From contig CM026431.1 of assembly GCA_014871385.1 (NCBI GenBank), forward strand, positions 6,231,065-6,295,064: a stretch of DNA of 64,000 bases, written 5' to 3'. The notes beneath the pieces are model-generated. The model saw only the letters and a list, made by a program, of their open reading frames with translations. It made no database searches and was not told where the DNA came from. Positions within the stretch are counted from its first letter, which is position 1, and each line of letters opens with the position of its first letter. The stretch comes from Ceratodon purpureus. Taxonomy: Eukaryota > Streptophyta > Bryopsida > Pseudoditrichales > Ditrichaceae. Shown one piece after another: positions 25,138-37,221 of this stretch. Position numbers and translations under genes: made by a program.

Positions 25138-26732
25138 TGTCGCAGCTGGAGTCCAAGTAAACCATTCACCTAAGTATATAGTGTGGATATGTAGGTAGTG
25201 TGTTGAGAAATAGTGTGGACTTGCAAGTACACGATTATTGACTGTTTACTTCAAAGTGCCCTCATGTGTGTTACTGTGTGATCACATCCAATCAGTGTGA
25301 GTTTGCAAGGTCCACTCTCTATAAACTGTACGGTGTACTGACCAGTTGCATGACTGATCAGCTTAGAAATTAAAAACCAAGAGAATCAGAAGTGCATTTC
25401 TGTTCAAGAGTAACTTCGATGACGGTTTATCAAGTATAGACCAAGTCCACAACTTATGTAGGCTTATACTCGGGTAACAGTACGAAACGTTTTAAATGAA
25501 GAGCCTCCCTGAAAGCTTCTGGTCAACACTGTGCAGTACAGTACATCAGTCAATGAAAGCTTCTGTTCAACACTTTACATATTCTCAGACTGAGAGCTTC
25601 CGTTCAAAACTTTACATTCTCAAAAACAAAAGCCTTTATTCAACACTTTATATTTATCAAATTCCCAGAGTGGCCTCAACAAAAAAACACCGGTTTCTAA
25701 TTTATGGTATTACAAAGGTGGAATTGTTGTCTCACATCACCGAAGTGATCGCTTGGTGGCTTGTATATTTGTCCGCTACAGTAGCTACGAACGAATGCAT
25801 CCATGCACACTGGAAAGTAGTTGTATAGGTTGCACACACCTTCATTGTAGATATGCTCAGTGTGCATGCACAGGGTTGCCACTAGCCATGATCTGCGCAT
25901 AACGTACAAACAAAGCTTAAACCCAAATCCACGTTGAAAATCCACTTCCACTGCAAACCAAAATATCATGGAAGTCAAAGCCGTACTGCTCCCACGCATC
26001 GACTAACTTGGCAGAGTCTCCGACGCATACCGCTTGCAGTAATATCATTAAATTTTCATGATAATGTAGTACTAGACATCATTCGCTACGTCTCTGCAAC
26101 ATGGTGAAGTTGTGATGATCATGTGTATACATAATCTAGCATCCGGTGGCGCTGAACTTGTTGCTTGAACCCATCTAGATCGAACTGATCATCACGCTCC
26201 GGAAGAGCTGCTCGATCGGTGGATTGGTTATCTTTACACGCAGCTTTGGCAGCTTGAAATAGCGCCGTGAGTGCCAGAAATAGTAGAAGGGCCAAAAGAT
26301 AGAGGCACGGTGGGGATCTCTTTCCGAGTTCGTCGCCGCGTGATGGTGCGGGCGCAAGGAGGCGGCAAACTATCGTTGCCGGGTCGGTGGTTCGTTTCAG
26401 TTGCGGCTCAACGGGCAGGAGCCGGGGCGCTTGGCCAGGTTAGAGGGTGCTCGTGCGGTTCAGACAATCCTTGGTCGTGTGATTCAGACAATCTTTGTCT
26501 TGTCAACGTGACCCAGAGCTCATGAGCCGGGGGAGTGAGTGGTTTCTAGATGGAATGAGCAGGTAGTTGCGGCGGTTTCGGTGTGGGTTTGGGATGGGAC
26601 GGTGCAAGAAGAAGCGAAAGGATCGACTTGGGCAGGAATTCGACGTTGTGTATGGCGTCCAGATCGATCGTTGAGCGAATGATTCTTTGAATTGTCGAAC
26701 GAGAACGCCTGGATTCGGCCGCCGTTCGTAGG
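25138..26732. other. Intergenic DNA with a degenerate minisatellite
   Basis: Apart from the tandem repeat at about 25512-25665, listed separately, I see only short shadow frames. The part just upstream of 26733 should contain the promoter and 5' UTR of the receptor kinase gene; it is G-rich on the plus strand between 26290 and 26470. Confidence 0.45.
25512..25665. repeat. Degenerate tandem repeat, four units of about 37-44 bp
   Basis: Units start at about 25512, 25556, 25593 and 25629. Each carries a version of AAGCTTCTGTTCAACACTTT followed by an AT-rich tail. The first unit differs most. No coding role is apparent; the strand is arbitrary. Confidence 0.6.
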
Positions 26733-29700
26733 ATGGCGCTTGGGCGGGATTTGCTGGTGGGAGTAAGTCTGTTGACGTTGCTGCTCTCCAGTTGGGATGT
26801 GCGTACCGCGCTGGCACAGACTGGTGAGTTCCGCTCCGTGACCCATCTCATGCATTGTTGGCTGAATTGCAGAGTCTTGTCCTTTCAATCTAGTTACTGA
26901 ACTCATCCCTCGCGGAGATTCACCTAGTTCACTTCCAACTTAGAATTCGCTTGGGGGCAAAGGGGCCAACAGCAGGAGACCGTAGTATTCTGAAGATTAG
27001 CTAGCTACTACATCTTACTTCCTGAAGATTCAAGAGAAGTACTCGCAGTTCTGGCCATCATAGCGAAAATCTAAGTAGATTCAACTTGGTGGGACTCACC
27101 AAGAGTTTCAGATTCTTCACTTACTTGAAGATTTTTGGTTATCAAGTGAGGTGGCTGTAGTGGTACTTGGCAGTAGAAGTAACCTAGACTTGAAGCAGTT
27201 GAGTGTTTTCAAATTAGGGTTTTGTGTTGCGAAGAACAGCAGAGTATGTTGCATATTTTGGAGGAATTTGGTTGAATTTGATGGAATTTGGTGGAATTAG
27301 GGTTTCGATGTTGATGGGTGTGAAGAGATTTTACTTTGCTGGAATTCAGCGTTTGGCCGCTGTGGCAGTGGAATTTGATCATCTGCTTGGGTCGTACGTT
27401 ATTCCTGCAGATTTTTTGAGCATTGATTGCGGCGCCACTGAGCAATACCAGGACAATGATACGGGGATTCTGTGGGATTCGGACAGTCGTTATATTAAAT
27501 ACGGGATCATTTCGAGCAACATCCCAGCAGCTCCGCAGAATCTCCCCAATCGCTACCGAAACTTGCGTTACTTCCCTGGCAACCGGAGCAAGTCCTGCTA
27601 CGACATCCCTGCCATCAACGGCTCAGTCTACTTAGTGCGCGCTACGTTCCTGTATGGCGACTACGACGGCGGGATTCGTAAACCTGCGTTTCAGGTCCAT
27701 GTGGATACCGTCAATGTTGGTCTCGTCTGGCCAAACTCCTCGGATTCCATCAAAGTTATCGAGGTCACCACGGCCGCTGCGGCGGACAACATTTATCTCT
27801 GCTTGGCGCCCAATATCCCCGGCACCGATGTCCCGTTCATCAACTTCATCGAGCTCCGGATGCTCGCTCAGCAGATGTACCCGAAGGCGCGCCAAGGGTA
27901 CATGTTGATCAACGAGTATCGGTACAACTTCGGAGGCCCGAATGTTAGGTTGGTTGCAAAACCCAATTGAGTTGATATCCATATTCTATCTCTCACGACA
28001 GACCTCAATTCATGATACTAAGTTTTCCTGTCTGTGCAGCTTTCCGAATGATATATACGATCGGCACTGGTTTAGTTTTTCTGCTTTAAATGCTCCGAAT
28101 ACACCCATCACAAGTCCTCAGAATGTGTCTGTGACGCAACCGCTCTCCCGAGATGAGGCTCCGGTGGAAGTGATGAACACAGCGTTGTCCTTGCAGAAGG
28201 ACTCGCCCGTGACGCTTCCTTTGGGTGTTACCGGCGGTAGCAACTACGTGGTCCTTCTCTGGTTAGCCGAGATTGATACCCAAGCGTTAACCTCGACCCG
28301 GGAGTTCGAGGTCGGAATTGACGGAAACTGGCAGCAACCGATCGAGATTTTGGATAAAACTGGCAGGCAGTTGTATCAAGCGTACGAGTGGGGTTTCCCG
28401 AGCGTGAACCTGGCCGACACTTCAAGCATCGATTTTCGTGCCACTAACAGATCGATTCTCGGGCCCTTGATTAATGGGATGGAGGTTTTCGCTGTGTCGG
28501 ATCCTGTGCAGCCGAGGACTGATGTGGGAGATGGTAACATTCTTGACTTATATCGTTGTTGTAACCATAGAGAATTAGTCATTGTTGATATCAATGAATC
28601 CTTCATGTTGGATCGTTGGAGATGCTCAGTTCTCTGATTTTATGGATGCAGTTGCTGCCATTGAAATCATCAAGACGCATTGGAACTTGAGTTATTGGAC
28701 TGGAGATCCGTGCTTGAATGTCCCATACGACTGGACGGAGTGTTCGGTGGACGGCATTCCTAGAGTTACAAAGCTGTGAGGTTCAACTTACCCTACTTGG
28801 GTTGAATGAAAGAATGGATGTTGGATATCATGTTTTTATGTGCAATATGCGGTGTCGGTGACTTACAATAGGTTTTCGTGAACAGGAAGCTTGCAGGATA
28901 TAACTTGACTGGATCAATACCTGACTCTGGGATACAAAATCTGACCGAGCTGACAATTCTGTGGTTGGAGAATAATGCTCTGATGGGTTCTGTACCGAAT
29001 ATGAGTTCACTGACAAAGCTTCAGCAACTGTAAGTAGCTCTTCACATCTGGATCATTTACGAGTAGGGTTAAGCTCAAGTAAAACAACGTTTTATTCTTC
29101 TCCGTGCTCACTCTCTCTGTATGCATGGGCAGACATCTGCAGAACAACGACCTCTCCGGTGAATTTCCCGCTTGGGTGGCGGACTTACCTGCCCTCACAG
29201 AGCTGTAAGTAATCGCACACATTAACCCTAATTAAATAAGTTTTTTCAATTCTGGTTGTATGATATTGGAGCTCATTCTCACATCGCCATTGTTGTAATA
29301 ACAGGTTTATGGAAGGTAACAACTTCACTGGCTCTGTGCCGTCAAGCTTGTTCAACAGACCAGGCTTGACATTCACATACACTACCAGCTCAGGCCTTTC
29401 TGCAAGTGTGGCGGCAGCTTCTGCAAATTCTTCGGAGTCCACCAAAACTATTGGCATCATCATTGGTTGCGTGGTGGCGGGACTCTCGCTGGTCGCTATG
29501 GTTATCTTCGTAGCTTTGTTTCTGCTCTGGCGCAAGCGAAAGCAAGAGAGGGATTATTGGAGAGGTGGCTATGACCCAGCTATGGATTCAAAAGCACAGA
29601 CGATGGCTTACTCGTTGAATGAGGTCAAAGCAGCTACTAACAACTTCAAAGATCTACTTGGGGAAGGAAGCTTTGGGCCCGTGTACAAGGGTATCTTGTC

Positions 29701-31263
29701 CGATGGAAGAGAAGTTGCTGTGAAACGGTGTCGGCCTCGCAACAGACAGGGAGCTTTAGAGTTTTTTGATGAGGTACCTGTGTGTAATGCTGGCTTTTCA
29801 TTCTTGCTACGACCCGAATGGATGTGCGTCTTTAATGGTTTGTGTTTTCAAATTCAAATGCTAGGGGCTGGTCATTAAAGAGTTTGGTTCATGTCAAAAA
29901 TGGAGGCAGGTTGTGGTACAACATTTGTACTTAATGTTACCTTTCTCTTTTGATGATTGTTTAGGTGGAGCTTCTTTCTCGGGTTCACCACAGAAATCTG
30001 GCTGCTTTGGTTGGTTACTGTCAAGAATCGCAAGAGCAGATCCTCCTGTATGAATACATTTCAAATAGTGATCTACAGACACATCTTCATGGTGAGTGAA
30101 CAAATTTACGGGGTCTTGATTACACACTCCAAATCTGCGCACTAGAAAACATCTTTTTATTCTTATTCTGATGAGCTGAACCCGAACTTATGATTTGAGT
30201 TTTTTCTGATGAATTACGAATGTATCTTTGTGTTACAGGAAATGGGAAACTCTTACCGTGGAGAACACGGCTAAATATTGCCCTAGACGCTGCTCAAGGT
30301 ATGTGCCACTTCTGCAAGCTGCCTCTTCGTTCTTCTTTGAGTTGCAACAAAATTCAACCTTACCCATCCTTATTGTTCTTTGCGGTGGGTGTTCATCAGG
30401 ACTTGAATACCTGCACACAGTTTGCACTCCAAGTATTATACACCGAGATGTGAATCCGGCCAATATCCTCCTCTCAAGTAGAATGGTCGCAAAAGTAGCA
30501 AACTTCGGCTTTGCAAAGTTCACTAGTGAACAAGATCCAACTCTCGAAGTGTACAGTTTTGACGTGAAGGGCACCGCCGGATACCTCGATCCCGAGTAAG
30601 TACCTACATTAATTCTGTTTCGGCAACGTAAGCATCTGTATATTTGGGTTTCTTTTGTACAGTACAAAACAAATCTAAGTGTCAATTCCTCACTATTCTT
30701 TGCAGATATATGTTGACCAGACAGTTGACAGATAAGAGCGATGTTTACGGGTTCGGTGTGGTGCTGTTGGAGCTCATATCTGGGCAGGAAGTAATCTACA
30801 GGGGAGAGTCTGAAAGAGACCCCCTTTTGGTAGAATGGGTATGCCCCTTACCTTCAGTTTTGGTTCTTGTTTGTACATTTAGCAACATTGTGAGGAAGCG
30901 ATGCATGCTGTACAATTGCACTCGTGCTATTCCTGCTTATCTTGATTCCTTCGTCATTACCCTGCGCAGATGAGGCCTCTACTGGGAGCAGGCGAACTGA
31001 AAGCGGTGGTGGATCCATCTCTCGGCGACAAGTACAACTTAGAATGCATGTGGAAAGTAGCGGAACTTGGAATGATGTGCGTGGAGCCGAAGGGTCTCAA
31101 TAGACCCACCATATCAGATGTGGTCCGCGAAATCCAAGAAGCTATCGCACTTGAAGAAACTGTCCAAGCCCCCATGTCGCCGTTCTCCCTGCAATCAGCC
31201 GCCGCCCGCAGCCCATTATCAACTCCCTCACCACTCGCTCGGTCAATCAATGCACGGGATTAG
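26733..31263 (+). CDS. Malectin-like/LRR receptor-like kinase, probable pseudokinase
   Basis: Twelve exons join in one frame to 913 residues: 26733-26823, 27411-27948, 28040-28533, 28652-28775, 28886-29029, 29133-29204, 29305-29773, 29965-30091, 30239-30298, 30400-30595, 30706-30838, 30970-31263. Exon 1 encodes a signal peptide ([20 protein letters not shown]...ALA|QT). The malectin-like ectodomain follows from about 31 ([24 protein letters not shown]) to about 370. Then come a W-x-GDPC LRR cap, about three LRRs (to 510) and a transmembrane helix at 537-563. The kinase has a normal P-loop ([11 protein letters not shown], 607-617) and VAVK Lys628, but the catalytic loop is HRDVNPAN (Asn725 for Lys) and the DFG motif is NFG (Asn741). 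Loss of the metal-binding Asp suggests little or no phosphotransfer. It probably acts as a plasma-membrane receptor or scaffold; the ligand is unknown. The C-terminal tail is Ser/Pro-rich. Confidence 0.9.
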
Positions 31264-32155
31264 TGCACCTTGAATGATTAGCCGAAGCCCCTTCACTTGT
31301 ACTCAGCGAGAAAGAATGTATGTTAGTCAACCAGGAACTAGCTCCTGCAAAAACATCACAGTTCTCCACCTTTTTTCTGTGAATATCCGTAAGGAAAGTT
31401 GCAGCAGCTACACTGAAACTATCCCAATGCTCGAGAGTCAATTCTCTCTTCATGTAATTCACAAAGTGAGTTCCAAAATATACAAAAAGTGATTCTTCAT
31501 TATGATCTGCTTCTCTCCCGGTTCCTGAGGCGCTGGGGAATATACGATTGATATTACACCCCAAAGTCCTCACTTAGTTCTTCCAGATTGTCTTGTTGCT
31601 AGTTTGGAGTAAATCAAGGCATGCTCAACAAAGAATGGAATCTCCATAAAAGAGAGCCTGGTCAGAGACTGCTGCGAGGGGCCCCAGTTGCTGCCAACGC
31701 TCCAATCTTTGTGGTGGTTGCGCACGCCTGGAAAAGGCCCAATTTTACCCGGTTCTGTTCATCACCGTTCCTTTTTCCTCTTAGAAATGCAGTCCTTGTG
31801 AGGTAGCCCGTGTCTGGCCACCTTTCACAAAAGCAAAACTACTCAACGAAATGCAACACACGCCTTTGTCACTGAATCTCTGCATTGAATCTCTATTTGG
31901 CTCTGGAGTCTGATTCAGTTTAGTTTCCCACTAATTCATGCGCGCTAGCGCATACTCCAACATTCACACACTCAAAATTCCTCGTCTGCTGCTGTCCTGG
32001 TTGCTCGCTACCAATTCTCCTCTCATTTTTGGCTGTTGGTTTTGAGCTAAGTCGATTGGTTTTGGTGAAGTTTTAGAAAGAATTCGTTGGAAGCGGCAGC
32101 TGGAGATTCGGGAAATTGAGTTGTGGGAGTGCACTACTCGTTGCCCATCGAAGGA
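31264..32155. other. Intergenic DNA: 3' flank of the receptor kinase and promoter/5' UTR of the permease gene
   Basis: No coding exon was recognised. A CT-rich stretch near 31980-32040 is compatible with the 5' UTR of the downstream gene. The permease frame is open upstream of its first ATG for some distance, but it lacks another ATG there. Confidence 0.4.
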
Positions 32156-35100
32156 ATGCCATTATGTTTCGGCAAGAGTATGGCGATTCATGGGGAGAGC
32201 TTGCTTTCGAGGTCGTTGTGTCGACCCGGCGCAAACAGCTACCAACTGCGACTAAAAAGTAGTAAAGATGATCTGTGGTTGGGTTTGCGACATCCTGGAG
32301 TTCAGCCTGCTCAGGTAGCGCCGATCGCTTCCACACCCATTCCTTAATCGCCTTCGCAACAGGGTCTGTTATTGCAGCCATGTGCTCAGTTGAATGCAAC
32401 CTCTCGTAGCTTTGTATCTTGCGCTTCTGTTTGAAACCTATTCAAGAATTTGTCCCGATCGAATTCGTGGGCATTCGTGGATTAATTTCGGTTGCGCTAT
32501 TTTGTTCTGTCACTGCTATGCTTCCCCTTGAACGCACGCTCATTACACATTCTGCTTGCTGTAGTTGTAAGTGGCCCAGTATGTAGCCCCTGTCATGTTG
32601 TTCCCGACTTTGCACGATTCATAATTTTTGGTGAAATTCTAAAGGCACGTCTCTTTCATGTACATCGTCAAACAGACATGGGGTGCAGTGACGACACTCC
32701 ACTTCGAAGGTGGTAGGTTATCACAGCAGACTTTACATTGTAGGGCAAAGACGGAGCAAAGAGATCAGTCTGGTGCAGCGCCGCGTGATGATGCTGACGG
32801 GATCAGTAAGCCACTTGGCTCAAGTCTTGCCAGGGATCTTACTATTCTTGATGGCAACGCTCTCAGCGAAATGGGTCCAGAGTTGGTGGATGCCGATGCG
32901 AATGCTTCTGCGGCGACGGGTTCTATATTTGGGGCAGTGGCATTGATCACTGGCTCTAGCGTGGGTGCGGGAATCTTAGCTCTTCCAGCAATCACAGCTC
33001 CCACGGTAAGGCTCTACCCTGCACTTGTCACAGGGTTGAACTTCTGAGCTTCGAACCCTAGAGCCCATGAGCTGACCTGGTTTTGCACTGCGTGTGATTT
33101 TTCAGGGGTTCCTTCCATCAGCTACACTTATGTGCATATCGTGGGCGTTTTTACTGCTGGAAGCTTTGTTACTAGCAGAAGTGAATGTGGAGCTGATGCG
33201 GAGGCGTGAGCCGGAGGAGGAGCTGCACTCGCAGGTGCTGTCCCTCAGAACCATGGCTGATGAGACCATGGGTCCACTTGGGGGTTTGTTCACTACTGTG
33301 ATCTATCTGATGCTGTCCTACACGTTGCTCGTGGCCTACATTTCGAAATCTGGGGAGGTTTTGTCGTTGCTTCTGGATGTTCCCAATCGAGCTGCAGATT
33401 TGATCTTCACTTTCGGTTTGGGTGGTCTGATGAGTGTTGGTGGGGCAAAGATGGCGGACTCTGTGAACCAAGTTCTGACAATCATGCTTACAGGTGAGTA
33501 TGTACTGCACAACACCAAGAACAGGAAATGCCATTTCCTTTAAATGTTGAATATGAACCTTCCTGAACATTCAGCTTGCTGTTTTCATGGTTTTTCAATG
33601 CAAAGGTTCTCAATTTTACTCGGTGATTCTGGAGGTGGTCTAAAGATAAGATGGTAGCTGACTTTGGCTCGTCTGCAATTAGTTAACATCCAGTATAGTC
33701 TGATCTGTTTGTAAGAGCATAGCGTTTATCCAGTTTATAATTATTTGATGGGCCCCGTATGGGGCGTTCCAAAAAGAGGGGTATACCGGTATGTGTACCC
33801 AGCGCACGGTATTCTTTAGTAAAAGGCGAAAGAATAGTTCGCACTGTGCTGAGCACCCGGCTTTGTTACTGATTAGGTGGACTGAGATGCTTTTAAACAC
33901 CTGAAGTAGGTTGTTCGTAGCAACGTGTATGGGTTAAAGATTTGTAGACACCAACTTGTGAGGGCCACGACTTTATATTTTTAAAGCCAATGAAGATTTC
34001 AATTCCTTGTAACTGCACATATCTAAGTAAGGATTTCAAGGTTTTTTTTTCTCCTGTGGTCCATGTATGTGACTGAGGAAGAAATATGATTGTTTTTATA
34101 CCTTCCAGGACTGTTTCTGCTAATCGTGTTTGGGGGAGCATCAATGGCGGACTGGACAGGCCTTGAGCATGCGGACTGGACAGTAGCTCCTAAAACATTA
34201 CCCATCATTCTCCTAGCCCTTGTTTACCATGACCTTACTCCAGGTACTCTTTCCATCGACGACTTCAATTTTTCATTGCAATTTGAAATCTTGCCTTTAG
34301 AACACCATCTGCAATTTATCAATCACGTCTTGGAGAAGTTTTCTGTCATGATTTGCTGAGTAGCTTCAGAGAAGTTAGCTTAGGATCCTCCAGATAGTTT
34401 AGATGGAATTGGTATCTGTATGATTGGCAGAACCGCCAAGTTCAGAGAGATGAGGATGCACATAGAATCGTTTAGTGTTTTAGTTTAAGCACGGTTTCTG
34501 TTTTCTTTCCCATGTCCGTCCTCTTGTAGATACATTAGTCCATGCTACATGTTTCATTCTGAAGGCTTTATGTGCTATGACAGTGGTCTGCGCGCAGTTG
34601 GGGGGTGACATTGGCCGAATCCGGATAAGCATACTCTTGGGTAGCTTGGTTCCTCTTGCAATGTTTTTAAGCTGGGATGCTGTAGCTCTATGCATCAACC
34701 CACTTTCTGGAGCGAAAGATCCCATCGATGTGTTCATGAGGTTCGATCTCTACTGGTTTCGATTCTTGTTATGCAGTACAGCATACTGCACTTGACATTT
34801 TCCCTTTCGTTATTGTTATTTACTCACCGATCTCAAACGTTCTCACAGATTTTTAATCCGAAGGTCTAGTTGTTTATGACTTGGTTTCATGAATGTGGGC
34901 TTGTGAATAAAACTAGTTCCTCTCAATCACGAATTGGTACCTATATTTTGATCTGACTTATTTATCCGTATTCCCTTCCAGAACATCTCAAGTGAGTCTA
35001 GCATACTGATTGTTTCTTGGTGATATTATCCAGAATAGGCGGTCCAGGGCCTGCGTTTATTGTTGAATCCTTTGCTCTCCTAGCAGTGGCAACCTCCTTC

Positions 35101-35983
35101 ATTGGAACAGTATTGGGCTTGTCAGAGTTTCTCTTGGAGCAACTGGGCAAGGCACAAGGTTTTGATTCCTGAACTTTTCTACTCTATCACCTGCATGTTC
35201 GTCATAGGTCATTTCTGTAGACCTTGTATTCAAGCTGTATTCAACCTTGTATTTCTCCACGTTCATGATGCCAAATTCATGACAAGGTCCATGGTGATAC
35301 GCGTGGCCAGGTTTGATGTTGAAGAATCTATCAATTGATCGCCAAGCACCACAACCACTGTTCGAATGGTTGAGCAGTAATGGCCCTCGTGTACTTTCAT
35401 TTCTATTTGTACTTGCACCTCCTCTCGCAGCTTCATCACTTGTTTCGGACGCTTTCTTTTCAGCATCAGATCTTGCGGTAATTTCATATATACCCTCTAC
35501 AAGATGTCTTAATTGGACGCTGAAGCCTGCCTCCATCTATTCTGGACATGCATCACCTGAAAGCTAGATCCACCTTCAATCAATTGCTTATTCATTAAGA
35601 TGGTGTTCATTGAATCTCATTGTTTGTAACGTTGTACACTGAGAGTTCAGGGTGCTTACGGAATGACAAGTTTGTACGGTGTCATCCCACCAATCATGGC
35701 CTGGAGCTTACAAGATTCCAGCAACAGCAATACCGGAGCCGAAACGACGGTGGAGACGCAGAAAAGCGGTCAAAGCATGCCTATACCTGGTGGTAGAATC
35801 GCTCTGGCAACAGTTGGAGCATGCGCAGTTGCAGTGATTGTGGTTCAAGTGGTGGACGATTTTCCTCAATTCTCTTCATCACCAGGTACATCAACTGTCG
35901 TCGTGGCCAAGGTCGAGGAACGAAACCTTAACCCTACAAGCACTATTGTTAATCCACAGTTCACTACACTTATTGCACCCTGA
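32156..35983 (+). CDS. Tryptophan/tyrosine permease-family transporter, probably plastid-targeted
   Basis: Eight exons join in frame to 597 residues: 32156-32314, 32676-33005, 33106-33493, 34109-34243, 34584-34740, 35034-35158, 35311-35477, 35651-35983. The membrane core starts near residue 125 with VALITGSSVGAGILALPAIT, the signature first helix of the aromatic amino acid permease family (APC superfamily). Further helices follow, e.g. SATLMCISWAFLLLEALLLA, TVIYLMLSYTLLVAY, TLPIILLALVYHDLTP, PAFIVESFALLAVATSFIGT and VLSFLFVLAPPLAAS. The roughly 120-residue leader is rich in Ser, Arg and Leu at its start and is absent from bacterial relatives, consistent with a plastid transit peptide, so transport of aromatic amino acids across a plastid membrane is likely. 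A last hydrophobic stretch (RIALATVGACAVAVIVVQVV) is followed by a short polar tail. Substrate and location are inferred. Confidence 0.88.
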
Positions 35984-37221
35984 ATTCACTAACTTTCAAA
36001 CACTAAAAGCTAGAACTTAAGCCGGTTTGAACATGTATTGTGTGAAGAATTGAGTGTAGCTTCCTGCATCTGCTAGGAAATGACTTGTTATTTTGTAAAT
36101 AAATTTACAAGCAATTTTTTCAGATCTCTGCTTTAAAGGTTGCCGACAGGTGAACATAGTGACGGAGGTCAACTTTGATGTACACAAGTAATGGTAGATT
36201 ATTCTGATTCTCTCACAATTATTCAATTAGACGTAGTTGCCTTCTAGTCCATTGGATTCAGGCTTTTGTAAACTTTTTAAGGTTCACTGTAATATACTAT
36301 CAAGCCGAAATTTTTCTCTGAATGCCTTTTTTTGAAGCTACCGGTTTAAACAATGATCGTGTACATGTGATTATCGTATGTTGATGCTGAAGGTAGTTAC
36401 TAATCATATCGATATATGATTACACGTTATTGTTGAAAACATCCTCGGAACTGCTCTTATGTAGGCATCTCTCATACATCTTCATCATCCATTCCTAGAA
36501 ATATATCTAACAATAGCTACTATCTGATTAAAGACTCGTCACTCAACACATGCGTCGAGATGGATGCCCAGAACGACATCACCGATTCTGGAAATGATAC
36601 CCTAAATGATAATAGCTTGCGTGCAAGCATTGCACATTCACTTAGCAAGAGAATGAGCGACCGTAAGGGACTAGTACAGATGAAGAGAAAAGAATGAGAC
36701 AGGACGGCCTCGTATATTACCAAAATCTTAAATTAGGAGCTATTAACAACCTGCACTCCAATCCGGTCCTGCAACTACACAGCTTAAAGCTCAGCAATTG
36801 ACTGGCTATCAACAGCATTTGTACAAGTAGAGTTCCAGCGGATACTAGTCTACTTCATCATCCGCCTTGGAAATGAGTGAAGAAGGCAGGGCTAGTGAAC
36901 ACTGGGCATGACATGAATGGTGCTCTTAACTCCTCAACTCCTTGCCATCACTTCCGCTTCTGGCAACTGCACCTACAGAGGTTTCACAGTACTCAAAGTT
37001 AGAAATTCAATCCATAGCAGGCAAATAATGTTTCACTTAGGAACACAAGGATATGGCAGTTTATATGCGGACAACTGAGGCTCGTCTGTTACCTGATAAA
37101 GGTCGGAGTTGGTAAGGCGAGGCAGGTAGGTTCCCACACTTAATTGTCAAGCTTGGACTAATTATCTACCCTGATTAATCTAACATGCTCGATCTCATGC
37201 TAAGCTATGATCTGCATACCT
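35984..37221. other. Convergent intergenic region between the permease and BZR1-type genes
   Basis: The flanking genes end towards each other, so this interval should hold both 3' UTRs. It is AT-rich with no coding exon or repeat that I recognise. Confidence 0.45.

Noticed and set aside
27224-27410. Upstream extension of the receptor kinase malectin exon as the N-terminus
   Set aside because: It begins at a non-ATG codon and has no signal peptide, while a proper signal-peptide exon with matching phase exists at 26733-26823.
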